A stretch of 64,000 nt of DNA from Solirubrobacteraceae bacterium (GTDB taxonomy: Bacteria > Actinomycetota > Thermoleophilia > Solirubrobacterales > Solirubrobacteraceae), in NCBI GenBank assembly GCA_030447505.1, contig JAUJOT010000006.1, positions 186,001-250,000 on the forward strand. Reading direction: 5' to 3'. The notes beneath the pieces were generated by a model. That model made no database searches and was not told where the DNA came from. It saw only the letters and a list, made by a program, of their open reading frames with translations. Numbering within the stretch: the first letter of the stretch is position 1; each line of letters starts with the position of its first letter. Positions 8,224 to 15,674 of the stretch are shown here, piece by piece. The translations under genes were made by a program, and so were the position numbers.

Positions 8224-9105
8224 TCACGCCTCGAGCGAAGCCAGCTGCTCGAGCACGACCCCCTCGCGCAACCCGCCGCCGGCGAGCAGCAGCGGCGCCC
8301 GCAGCGCCCGCGACGCAGCGTCGAGCAGCAGGATCCCCGCCGGCAGCAACCGCGCGCGCTCCGCGTGCAGCCCCAGCCGCAGCGCGACCTCCGCAGCGGG
8401 CCGCGAGACGAGCGCCTGCAGCCCTCGCGTCAGCGCGTCGCGGTCCAGGGCGACGCCCATCAGCCGCTGCATCGACGTCGCGCTGCCGCCGACGGCGTAG
8501 GCCGCCGTCGGCCGCGGCGCGTCGACGTCCTCGAAGAGGCCGGCGAGCTTCTCGCGCAGGTCGGCGAGCTCGGCCGGGGTCGGCGGATCGGACGGCAGGT
8601 CGGACTGGGTCAGGACCGACGAGCCGACGGGCAGCGAGACCGACCAGGTGACGCCGCCGCCCGCGGTTCCCACGACGAGCTCCGTCGAGCCGCCGCCGAT
8701 GTCGACGACGCCGAGCGGCCCCGGCGGAGCATCGGTCAGCGCGCCGATCGCGCCGGCGAACGCGAGCCGAGCCTCGTCCTCGGCACTGAGGATCTCGAGC
8801 CGCACCCCGCACGCCGCAGCGATCGCCGCCGCCAGCGCGGCCCGGTCGATCGCCTGGCGCACCGCGGCCGTCGCGACGACCCGCAGCGAGCACACCCCGA
8901 GCTGCTCGGCGAGCCGCACCTGACGCGCGACGATCGCTGCGACCTGCGCGATCTTCTGCGGCCCGACCTCGCCCGCGCCGCCGGTCGCTGGTAGACGCGT
9001 GAACGCGCGCTCGGAAAGGAGCTCGTGCAGCCGCCGTCCATCGGCCTCCGCGACGAGCAGGCGCGTGGTGTTGGACCCGATGTCGATGCAGGCGCAGCGA
9101 GGCAA
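8224..9105 (-). CDS. ppx: Exopolyphosphatase, Ppx/GppA family (TTG start)
   Basis: A 293-residue protein of the actin-like ASKHA fold. The phosphate-1 loop is IDIGSNTTRLLVAE (7-20) and the second phosphate block is GVVDIGGGSTELVVG (about 133-147), with VGGSATSMQRL further on. The family removes terminal phosphate from polyphosphate or pppGpp. It is the short form, without the C-terminal HD extension of E. coli Ppx; a separate HD protein is encoded two genes downstream. The TTG at 9105 is the only ATG/GTG/TTG codon between the upstream in-frame stop (9132-9130) and the first motif, so it must be the start. Confidence 0.9.
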   Translation of the reverse strand: MPRCACIDIGSNTTRLLVAEADGRRLHELLSERAFTRLPATGGAGEVGPQKIAQVAAIVARQVRLAEQLGVCSLRVVATAAVRQAIDRAALAAAIAAACGVRLEILSAEDEARLAFAGAIGALTDAPPGPLGVVDIGGGSTELVVGTAGGGVTWSVSLPVGSSVLTQSDLPSDPPTPAELADLREKLAGLFEDVDAPRPTAAYAVGGSATSMQRLMGVALDRDALTRGLQALVSRPAAEVALRLGLHAERARLLPAGILLLDAASRALRAPLLLAGGGLREGVVLEQLASLEA

Positions 9106-9144
9106 GAACGGTCGCCGGCGGCGATGTTGTCATGATTTCACGCC

Positions 9145-10023
9145 GTGGATTCCACCGCTCCAGCGATTCTCGTGCGCGACCTGCACAAGTCCTACGCCGA
9201 CGTGCACGCCGTCCAGGGCATCGACTTCGAGGTCGCCCGCGGCGAGGTCTTCGGCCTGCTGGGACCCAACGGGGCGGGCAAGACGACGACGGTCGAGGTG
9301 CTCGAGGGCTACCGCGAGCGCAGCCGCGGGATCGTCTCCGTGCTCGGCCACGACCCCGCCGGCCGCCCGCGCGCGCTGCGCGAACGCGTCGGGATCGTCC
9401 TGCAGTCCAGCGGCATCTACCGCCACGCGACGCCGCGCGAGCTGATCACCCATTGGGCCGGCTTCTACCCCGCAGCGCGCGACGTCGAGGAGGTCATCGA
9501 CCTCGCCGGGCTGCGCGAGTCCGAGCACGTGCTGGCACGCAAGCTGTCGGGCGGGCAGGCGCGGCGGCTGGACTTCGCGCTCGCGCTGATCGGCGATCCC
9601 GAGCTGATCTTCCTCGACGAGCCGACGACCGGCTTCGATCCCGCTGCCCGCCGCGCCGCCTGGGACACGATCCGCGCGCTCGCCGATCTCGGCAAGACCG
9701 TGCTGCTGACGACCCACTACCTCGACGAGGCGCAGGCGCTCTGCGACCGCGTCGCGATCGTCAAGGACGGGCGCATCCTCGCCGTCGGCGCCCCCGCCGA
9801 GCTCGGCGTCGGCGCCTCCTCGCGCTATCGCGTCAGCTGGCGCGACGACGACGGCGAGCTCGTCATGCGCGAGACCGACGATCCGACCGCCCTGCTGCAC
9901 CAGCTGACGAGTGCGGCGCTCGCGCGCGGTACGGGACTCGAGGATCTCAGCGTCGGCCGGCCGTCGCTGGAGGACGTCTACCTCGAGCTGACCGCGGAGA
10001 TCGACGCGGAGCCGAGCCGATGA
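9145..10023 (+). CDS. ABC-2 type exporter, ATP-binding subunit (DrrA/YhaQ-like)
   Basis: A 292-residue ATPase. Walker A is GLLGPNGAGKTTT (about 37-49), the signature is LSGGQARRLDFALALIGDPE with the Walker B strand LIFLDEPTTG, and the switch His is in LTTHYLDEAQ. The C-terminal 70 residues form the extra domain usual in DrrA-type drug/lipid export ATPases. GTG start at 9145; the gene is divergent from ppx with only 39 bp between them, so the two promoters overlap. The permease follows 55 bp downstream. Confidence 0.92.
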   Translation: MDSTAPAILVRDLHKSYADVHAVQGIDFEVARGEVFGLLGPNGAGKTTTVEVLEGYRERSRGIVSVLGHDPAGRPRALRERVGIVLQSSGIYRHATPRELITHWAGFYPAARDVEEVIDLAGLRESEHVLARKLSGGQARRLDFALALIGDPELIFLDEPTTGFDPAARRAAWDTIRALADLGKTVLLTTHYLDEAQALCDRVAIVKDGRILAVGAPAELGVGASSRYRVSWRDDDGELVMRETDDPTALLHQLTSAALARGTGLEDLSVGRPSLEDVYLELTAEIDAEPSR

Positions 10024-10078
10024 CGGCGCGCCGTCGCTCGAGCGTGCGAGACGTCGCGCCGCAGGCCAGGTCCTCGCG

Positions 10079-10828
10079 ATGACCGGCGCGCTTGCCCTGA
10101 CCTGGCGCCAGTACCGCCTCGAGCGCAAGATGTTCTGGCGCAACCCGAGCGCCGCGTTCTTCAACTTCCTGCTGCCGCTGCTGTTCCTCGCCCTCTTCGG
10201 GGCGATCTTCTCGGGCAGCCAGGAGGACCTCGACGTCATCGTGCCCGGGATCGCGGGGATGAGCATCATGACGACGACGTTCGTCGCGCTCGCGATGAAC
10301 CTCGTGTTCCTGCGCGAGCAGGGCGTCCTCAAGCGCCTGCGCGGCACGCCGCTGCCGAGCGGCACGTACCTCGCGAGCCTCGCCGCGCACGCGGTCACGA
10401 ACACCGCGATCCAGCTGTCGGTCGTGATCGGCGCGGGGGCGCTGCTGTTCGGCGTCGGGCTGCCCGAGGACTGGGTCATGCTCGTCGTCTTCGTCGCCGC
10501 GGGCGTGGCGTGCCTCGCCGGCCTCGGCGTCGCGCTGTCGCATGCGATCCCCAACTTCGACTCCGCGCCGGCCTACGTCAACGCGATCTTCCTGCCGGTG
10601 ATCGTCCTCAGCGGTGTGTTCTACGACGCCGACACGGCACCGACGTTCCTGCGCGACATCGCGCAGGCGCTGCCGCTGACGCATCTCATCGACGGACTGT
10701 CGGCCGCGATGGTGACCGGCGCCGCGTTCGCCGACCATCTCGACGACCTCGCGGTCCTGCTCATCTGGGGTGCGCTGGGCGCGCTGCTGGCTGTGCGCGG
10801 ATTCAGCTGGGAGGCGCGGCGGGGCTGA
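10079..10828 (+). CDS. ABC-2 type exporter, permease subunit
   Basis: A 249-residue membrane protein with six predicted helices (about 22-42, 53-80, 105-135, 140-165, 172-195 and 222-245) and the conserved ABC-2 middle region, including FLREQGVLKRLRGTPLPS before helix 3 and LPLTHLIDGL near the end. It pairs with the ATPase immediately upstream to export a hydrophobic compound that cannot be named from sequence. It ends 23 bp before the convergent acetyltransferase gene. Confidence 0.88.
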   Translation: MTGALALTWRQYRLERKMFWRNPSAAFFNFLLPLLFLALFGAIFSGSQEDLDVIVPGIAGMSIMTTTFVALAMNLVFLREQGVLKRLRGTPLPSGTYLASLAAHAVTNTAIQLSVVIGAGALLFGVGLPEDWVMLVVFVAAGVACLAGLGVALSHAIPNFDSAPAYVNAIFLPVIVLSGVFYDADTAPTFLRDIAQALPLTHLIDGLSAAMVTGAAFADHLDDLAVLLIWGALGALLAVRGFSWEARRG

Positions 10829-10851
10829 GCGCGGCGCCGTCGTCGACCCGC

Positions 10852-11475
10852 TCAGCGCGCTCGGAGCGCCGCCTCGCCGGCGACGAACGCCGGCGGCGGC
10901 TGTCCGGCGACCTCGACCGGCACGCGAGACAGCGGCCCGACCTGCCAGTCGGCGCGCAGCAGCCCGAAGACCACGACGTCGAGCGCACTCGCGCCGTGGC
11001 GGTGATAGCGGCGCAGCACGCCCTCGCGCTGAAACCCGGCGCGCTCGAGCGCGCGCTGCGAGCGCTCGTGCTCGACGTTCGAGTACGCGCCGATCCGCTC
11101 GAGCCCGAGCAGCGCGAACCCCAGATGGCAGATCAGCGCCTTCGCCTCCTGGTTTGCGCCCGTCCCCCACCACGCGCGGCCGAGCCAGGTTCCGATCGTC
11201 GCGCGCCGGTCGCGCGGCGCGAACTCGCTCAGGCCGCTGATGCCGATCGTCCCCGCCTCGCGGTGCTCGATCACGAGATCGAGGTGCTCGCCGCGCGCGC
11301 GCTGCGGCGCCAGGCGCGCGAGATAGGCGTGCGCCTCGGCCTCCGAGGAGTACGGGCCCCAGGAGAACCAGCGCGTGACCTCGGGATCGGACGCCGCGAC
11401 GTACAGCGCGGCCGCGTCCTCGACGAGCGGGATTCGCACGCGCAGCGTCGGACCGGTCAGGGCGAGCTCGTCCAC
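10852..11475 (-). CDS. GNAT-family acetyltransferase (RimJ/RimL type)
   Basis: A 207-residue protein resembling ribosomal-protein or small-molecule N-acetyltransferases. TLRVRIPLVEDAAALY is the typical N-terminal strand-helix. The acetyl-CoA binding region is GTWLGRAWWGTGANQEAKAL, and RIGAYSNVEHERSQRALERA and GFQREGVLRRY are classic RimL blocks. The start is set at GTG 11475, with TAGTGT 8 nt upstream; ATG 11496 is possible but overlaps the divergent gene. A C-terminal extension of about 25 residues (PLSRVPVEVAGQPPP) is not part of the fold. Confidence 0.85.
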   Translation of the reverse strand: MDELALTGPTLRVRIPLVEDAAALYVAASDPEVTRWFSWGPYSSEAEAHAYLARLAPQRARGEHLDLVIEHREAGTIGISGLSEFAPRDRRATIGTWLGRAWWGTGANQEAKALICHLGFALLGLERIGAYSNVEHERSQRALERAGFQREGVLRRYHRHGASALDVVVFGLLRADWQVGPLSRVPVEVAGQPPPAFVAGEAALRAR

Positions 11476-11481
11476 CGCGGG

Positions 11482-11490
11482 TAACACTAC
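11482..11490. promoter_or_regulatory. Shared -10 region of two divergent leaderless-type genes
   Basis: TAACACTA reads rightwards as a -10 (TAACAC, 7 nt before the ATG at 11495). Leftwards it reads TAGTGT, 8 nt before the GTG at 11475. Both genes lack a visible Shine-Dalgarno sequence. Confidence 0.4.
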
Positions 11491-11494
11491 GAGC

Positions 11495-12190
11495 ATGCTC
11501 GCGCTGCTCTACGACATCCACGGCAACCTGCCCGCGCTCGAAGCGGTGCTCGAGGACGCCGCGCGACAGGGCGCCGACGAGTACCTGATCGGGGGCGACG
11601 TCGCGCTCTTCGGCCCCTGGCCGGAGACGACCGTCGCGCGACTGCGCGAGCTGGCTCCCGCGACGTGGATCCGCGGCAACGGCGAGCGCTGGACGGCGCA
11701 CCCCGACGCCGCGCCTGAGTTCCTGCGCGGCGCCACCGCCGCCGCCCGCGACGCGCTCGGAGACGAGCTCGTCGCCGAGCTCGATGCGCTGCCCGAGAGC
11801 ACCGCCGCCGACGACCGCACGCGTGCCTGGCATGGATCGCCGGTCAGCGACGTGCGGTCGTTCACGCCCGATCCGGGCGACGACGAGGCCGAGCTGCTCG
11901 ACGACGTCAGCGAGACGCGGCTCATCTTCGGTCACACGCACCTGCCGTTTTCGCGCACCTCGGCCGTCGGTCAGATCGAGCTCGTGAACCCCGGCAGCGT
12001 CGGCATGCCGCTCGACGGCGATCACCGCTCCGCCTATGCCCTGCTGCACGACGACGGGACGATCGAGCATCGCCGGGTCGCCTACGACCACGCCTGCGTA
12101 CCGGCCGCGCTGGGCGAGCGCTACGGCGACGCAGACTGGGTCGGACGTCTGTCCCACCGCTTCGCGCAGGCTCGCTTTGAAACCGCCTGA
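11495..12190 (+). CDS. Calcineurin-like metallophosphoesterase (YfcE/MJ0936 type)
   Basis: A 231-residue protein with all metal-binding motifs of the family: LLYDIHGN (4-11), GGDVALFGPWPE (about 31-42), RGNGERW (in place of GNHD), AWHGSP and FGHTHLPF, then NPGSVGMPLDG. These coordinate a dinuclear metal centre that hydrolyses phosphomono- or diesters; the substrate is unknown. The ATG at 11495 is directly preceded by the -10-like box described above. The 159-aa gene follows 48 bp downstream in the same direction. Confidence 0.9.
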   Translation: MLALLYDIHGNLPALEAVLEDAARQGADEYLIGGDVALFGPWPETTVARLRELAPATWIRGNGERWTAHPDAAPEFLRGATAAARDALGDELVAELDALPESTAADDRTRAWHGSPVSDVRSFTPDPGDDEAELLDDVSETRLIFGHTHLPFSRTSAVGQIELVNPGSVGMPLDGDHRSAYALLHDDGTIEHRRVAYDHACVPAALGERYGDADWVGRLSHRFAQARFETA

Positions 12191-12238
12191 TCGCTGTTGC
12201 GCTCGATCGACGCGCGGCCTGCGAAGCGAAGGACCGCT

Positions 12239-12718
12239 ATGACGGCAGCCGGCGACCAGCAGCTCGATCTCGCGATCGCGCTCGCGCGCGAGCTGCTGCA
12301 CGGCTCGGGCGCGCTGCGCGTCAGCGTCGCGCTCGACGGTGCGCCGCCCGCGATCGTCGAGTGCGAGCGGCTGCGCACGATCGTCGTCCACGACGCCGAC
12401 GGCAACGTGCGCGAGCTGTCGCACGACGCCGCCGGCGACGTCGCGCTGCCCGAGCTGCCGTTCATGCGCCGGCTGCCGGCGTTCGAGGTCGACGCCGCCG
12501 ACGGGCGCGTCGCGGGCGTGCTCGGCGGCCTGGAGATGCTCGGCCGTGCCGTGCGCGCGGTCGCGACGCTGCTGCCCGGCGCGAGCGTCGTCGCCGCCGA
12601 CTACGAGACGAGCGACGAGGACGTGTCGCTCGGTCTCGCCGGGCGCGCCGGCGAGCCGCTCGTCGTGCTGCTCGGCGAGCACGAGTTCGAGCTCGAGGTC
12701 GATCCGCCGAGCGCCTGA
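12239..12718 (+). CDS. Hypothetical protein (159 aa)
   Basis: Not recognised. It starts at ATG (MTAAGDQQLDLAIALA) and is an acidic, soluble, alpha/beta-looking protein with no signal peptide, membrane helix or cysteine pair. A C-terminal stretch EDVSLGLAGRAGEPLVVLLG resembles a beta-hairpin-rich domain. Codon use matches its neighbours. It may be co-transcribed with the phosphoesterase upstream and converges with the MFS gene after 28 bp. Confidence 0.65.
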   Translation: MTAAGDQQLDLAIALARELLHGSGALRVSVALDGAPPAIVECERLRTIVVHDADGNVRELSHDAAGDVALPELPFMRRLPAFEVDAADGRVAGVLGGLEMLGRAVRAVATLLPGASVVAADYETSDEDVSLGLAGRAGEPLVVLLGEHEFELEVDPPSA

Positions 12719-12746
12719 AGCGGGCGCGGGAGCTCGGCGACGACGG

Positions 12747-14210
12747 CTACGCCACCGGCAGCTCTGCGGGCGAGGCTCCGACGACCGCCCGCGAGTCCTC
12801 GCTGCGGACGAGCAGCAGCGTCGCGACGATCCCGATCACCGCAAATCCTGCGCCGGTCAGGAACGCAAGCTGAAAGCCCTCCGTCAGCGCGCCGGGCACC
12901 GCCGTCGGAGCGCCCTGTGCGGTCGTCACGAGGTCGGTCGTCTTCGAGCTCGCGATCGTCCCGAGCACCGCGAGCCCGAGCGCGCCGCCGATCTGCTGCG
13001 ACGTGTTGATGAGCCCCGACGCAAGGCCCGACTCGTCCTGTGAGACGCCGCTGACGGCGGCGATCGTGACGGGCACGAACGCCAGTCCGAGCCCGATCGC
13101 GGCGACGACCATCGGCCCGAGCAGGTCGGAGACGTAGGAGCCCTCGATCGGCACCCGCGCGAACCACAGCAGCGCGATCGCGATCAGCATCAGCCCAGCC
13201 ACCAGGACCTTCTTGAAGCCGAGCTTCGTGACGAGCACCGAGGCGACGCCGGCCGAGGCGATGATCGCGAGCGCGAGCGGCAGGTACGAGAGCCCGGCCT
13301 CCAGCGCGCTGTAGCCGAGCACCTCCTGCATGTAGCGCGACAGGAAGAAGAACATCGCAAACAGCGCCGCGCCGATGAGCAGGCCGACGATGTTCGCGCC
13401 CGTCAGCGTGCGCAGGCGGAAGATGCCAAACGGCATCAGCGGATCGCGCGAGCGCAGCTCGATGAACACGAATGCCGCGATCAGCGCCGACGACACGGCG
13501 AGCAGCGTGAGCGTCTGCGTCGAGGCCCAGCCCTCGTTGATCGTGTCGACGAGCGCGAAGACGAGCAGCGAGAGACCTGCGGTGACGGTGATCGCGCCGA
13601 GCGCGTCGAAGTGGCGCAGGTCGGACTCGCGCCGGCTCTCGGCGAGCAGACGCGGCGCGAGGATCGCTGCGATGACACCGATCGGCACGTTGACCCAGAG
13701 CACCCACTCCCAGCCCAGGTATTCCGTCAGGACCCCGCCAAGCAGCACCCCCGCTGCGCCGCCGGAGCCCGAGACGGCACCCCACACGCCGAGCGCCTTG
13801 TTGCGTTCGGCGCCCTCGGCGAACATGTTCGTGACCATCGACAGGGCCGACGGAGCGAGGAGCGCCGCGCCGAGGCCCTGCAGCGCGCGAGCGGCGATCA
13901 GCTGCGTCTCGCTCGTCGCCAGCCCGCCCAGCAGCGACGCGAGCGAGAACAGCACGAGGCCGATCATGAACAGACGGCGCCGGCCCAGCAGATCCGCCAT
14001 CCGGCCGCCGAGCAGCAGGAAGCCGCCGAACGTCAGCGCATAGGCGTTCGGGATCCAGGTCAGATCCTCCTCCGAGAACCGCAGGTCCTTGCCGATCGAC
14101 GGGATCGCGACGTTCACGATCGCGGCGTCGAGCACGATCACGAACTGCGTGCTGGCCAGCAGGGCCAGGGCGAGCCACTTGCGGCGCTGCGCCGCGTCGA
14201 CATCGGTCAT
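12747..14210 (-). CDS. MFS multidrug exporter, DHA2 (EmrB/QacA) family
   Basis: A 487-residue protein with 14 predicted helices, the hallmark of the DHA2 proton antiporters. Motif C-like GLGAALLAPSALSM (helix 5 region), motif A GGRMADLLGRRRLF between helices 2 and 3, and the first-helix FVIVLDAAIVNVAIPSI are all present. The ATG at 14210 has GGAG 8 nt upstream. The divergent neighbour is a TetR regulator 83 bp away, the standard arrangement for a repressor controlling its own exporter. Substrate unknown. Confidence 0.93.
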   Translation of the reverse strand: MTDVDAAQRRKWLALALLASTQFVIVLDAAIVNVAIPSIGKDLRFSEEDLTWIPNAYALTFGGFLLLGGRMADLLGRRRLFMIGLVLFSLASLLGGLATSETQLIAARALQGLGAALLAPSALSMVTNMFAEGAERNKALGVWGAVSGSGGAAGVLLGGVLTEYLGWEWVLWVNVPIGVIAAILAPRLLAESRRESDLRHFDALGAITVTAGLSLLVFALVDTINEGWASTQTLTLLAVSSALIAAFVFIELRSRDPLMPFGIFRLRTLTGANIVGLLIGAALFAMFFFLSRYMQEVLGYSALEAGLSYLPLALAIIASAGVASVLVTKLGFKKVLVAGLMLIAIALLWFARVPIEGSYVSDLLGPMVVAAIGLGLAFVPVTIAAVSGVSQDESGLASGLINTSQQIGGALGLAVLGTIASSKTTDLVTTAQGAPTAVPGALTEGFQLAFLTGAGFAVIGIVATLLLVRSEDSRAVVGASPAELPVA

Positions 14211-14236
14211 CGGTGGTACTCCAAGTCTGCCCGCGT

Positions 14237-14296
14237 TAAGATGAGGTCCGGTTCCGCTTGGTGCGGGGCCAGGCTACGGAAGGAAGGTTCCGCTTG
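14237..14296 (+). promoter_or_regulatory. tetR promoter with an 11-bp direct repeat (candidate operator)
   Basis: GGTTCCGCTTG occurs at 14250-14260 and again at 14286-14296, the second copy running into the TTG start of tetR. A TAAGAT -10 box (14237-14242) would place transcription initiation close to the first copy. The region lies between tetR and the divergent exporter, so these repeats are good candidates for the TetR binding sites. Confidence 0.5.
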
Positions 14297-14869
14297 TCAA
14301 GCATCGCTCAGCGGCCGCAGCGCGCCGACGCCCGCCGCAACCGCGAGAAGATCCTCGCGGCGGCATCGGTCGCGTTCGCCGAGAGCGGCCTGGAGGCGCA
14401 GGTCGAGGACATCGCGCGCCGCGCAGGCGTCGGCGTCGGCACCGTCTACCGGCACTTCCCCACCAAGGAGGCGCTCGTCGAGGCGCTTGCCGCGGAGCAC
14501 TTCGAGGACCTGGCCGCGATCGCCGAGGCGGCGCTGGAGGAGCAGGGCGACGCCTGGGAGGTCTTCGCCGGGGCCGTCTGGCGCTCGGCGAACGCGGCCG
14601 CGGCGGACGTCGCCTGGTGCGAGATCATCGGCGGCCATCCCACTGCCGTGCAGGCCGCGTCACGCGGCCGCCAGCGCCTCGCCGGCGCGATGACGACGCT
14701 GATCGGACGCGCCCAGGCGGCCGGCCTGATGCGCGCCGATGCGACCGTCGACGACGTCAGGACGATCATGTGCGGCTTCGGTCACGTCGCAGCCGCGCAG
14801 CGCGCCGGCGGCGCGCTGGACTGGGAGCGCTACCTCGAGATAGCGCTCGACGGGCTGCGCGCCCGGTGA
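14294..14869 (+). CDS. TetR-family transcriptional regulator
   Basis: A 191-residue protein. The N-terminal helix-turn-helix is complete: RNREKILAAASVAFAESGLE, VEDIARRAGVGVGTVYRHFP, TKEALVEAL. The C-terminal ligand-binding domain is typical in length (about 120 residues). The TTG start at 14294 is chosen because AAGGAAGG ends about 7 nt upstream; an earlier in-frame TTG (14258) lacks one. It is divergent from the DHA2 exporter and probably represses it. It overlaps the next gene by 4 nt (GTGA). Confidence 0.92.
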   Translation: MSSIAQRPQRADARRNREKILAAASVAFAESGLEAQVEDIARRAGVGVGTVYRHFPTKEALVEALAAEHFEDLAAIAEAALEEQGDAWEVFAGAVWRSANAAAADVAWCEIIGGHPTAVQAASRGRQRLAGAMTTLIGRAQAAGLMRADATVDDVRTIMCGFGHVAAAQRAGGALDWERYLEIALDGLRAR

Positions 14870-15267
14870 CCCGGAGCCAGCGACTGCTCGCCGTCGTCTT
14901 CACCGCGGCGGGGGCGCTGCACTTCCTGCGCCCGCAGATGTACGAGGAGATCGTGCCGGACTACCTGCCGGCCCACCGTGAGCTCGTGTTCGCCAGCGGC
15001 GCGGCCGAGATCGCCGGCGCGGTGATGGTCGTCTTCCCGCGCACGCGACGGCTCGGCGGCCTCTGGCTTGCGGCGATGCTGGTCGCCGTCTTCCCGGCGA
15101 ACGTCGACATGGCGCTGAACGCCGATCGCTACGCGTCGCTTCCGCCCGCGCTGCTGTGGGCGCGGCTGCCGCTGCAGGGGCTTCTGATCTGGTGGGCTCT
15201 GCGCGCGACGCGGGCCGCGCCGGTCCAGGCGCGGCAGAAGAGCTCAGCGAGTCTCCCTGAAACTTAA
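14866..15267 (+). CDS. DoxX-like small membrane protein
   Basis: A 133-residue membrane protein with four predicted helices (about 5-20, 42-60, 68-85 and 103-122). LLAVVFTAAGALHFLRPQMY and LVFASGAAEIAGAVMVVF are typical of DoxX/DUF4267-like quinol-oxidase-subunit relatives. Its GTG start overlaps the tetR stop, so it is translated together with the regulator and is likely part of the same stress or drug response. Exact role unknown. Confidence 0.8.
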   Translation: MTRSQRLLAVVFTAAGALHFLRPQMYEEIVPDYLPAHRELVFASGAAEIAGAVMVVFPRTRRLGGLWLAAMLVAVFPANVDMALNADRYASLPPALLWARLPLQGLLIWWALRATRAAPVQARQKSSASLPET

Positions 15268-15458
15268 ACGCAGGCTGAGCCTCGCCTTACCGCGTCTTGA
15301 GGTGACGCGGCGACAATGCTGCGCAGGTTCCCCTTCGCCGCTCTGGAGAACCCCTCCCCCATCCAGATCGGCTGCCTACGCCCCGGAGACGGAGCGGAGA
15401 GCAAGGGAACCGCGCGTCGCGCTCCCGATACCTGACGCGACCGCAGACCGCGAGGGTA
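15268..15458. other. Structured non-coding stretch, possible unassigned RNA
   Basis: No convincing protein is encoded here. Three consecutive perfect hairpins are present: CGCGTC/GACGCG (15291-15296 with 15304-15309), CGGCGA/TCGCCG (15308-15313 with 15335-15340) and TCTGGA/TCCAGA (15342-15347 with 15362-15367). ATCGG (15367-15371) could further pair with CCGAT (15425-15429). Polypurine/polypyrimidine runs such as CCCCTCCCCC sit in the loops. I compared it by eye with c-di-AMP, cobalamin, SRP, 6S and RNase P motifs and could not assign it. Confidence 0.35.
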
Positions 15459-15485
15459 GGGGCGGTGGACCGATGCCACCGCCCC
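15459..15485. terminator. Hairpin terminator
   Basis: GGGGCGGTGG, loop ACCGATG, CCACCGCCCC: a perfect 10-bp stem lying between the end of the tetR-doxX unit and the lon terminator. It could end a transcript from either strand. Confidence 0.65.
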
Positions 15486-15604
15486 TCACCCCGCGCGCTC
15501 GCCGTCGCCTCCCCCGGCGGCGCGCGCTCAGGCGGGTCGCTTCGATGGTCTGCATAGGCCACGAGCGCCGGCTCCGTCGCCGGCACTGCCCGACAACGCG
15601 CAAC

Positions 15605-15630
15605 GGCCGCGCCCGTCCTTGGGCGCGGCC
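15605..15630. terminator. Terminator downstream of lon
   Basis: GGCCGCGCCC, loop GTCCTT, GGGCGCGGCC: a perfect 10-bp stem 45 bp beyond the lon stop codon. On the + strand it is followed by ATTTGCGTT. The 119 bp between this and the preceding hairpin show nothing else recognisable. Confidence 0.75.
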
Positions 15631-15674
15631 ATTTGCGTTCGCGGCTCAGCCGGGGGGGGTGAGCGAGCCGCGTG

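Noticed and set aside
9947-12682. A 911-codon leftward open frame
   Set aside because: It crosses four well-supported genes on both strands and has no domain; low stop-codon frequency at high GC explains it.
15264-15479. 71-codon leftward frame in the structured region
   Set aside because: The frame runs through the hairpins and terminator, lacks a ribosome-binding site and reads as Arg/Ser/Gly noise.
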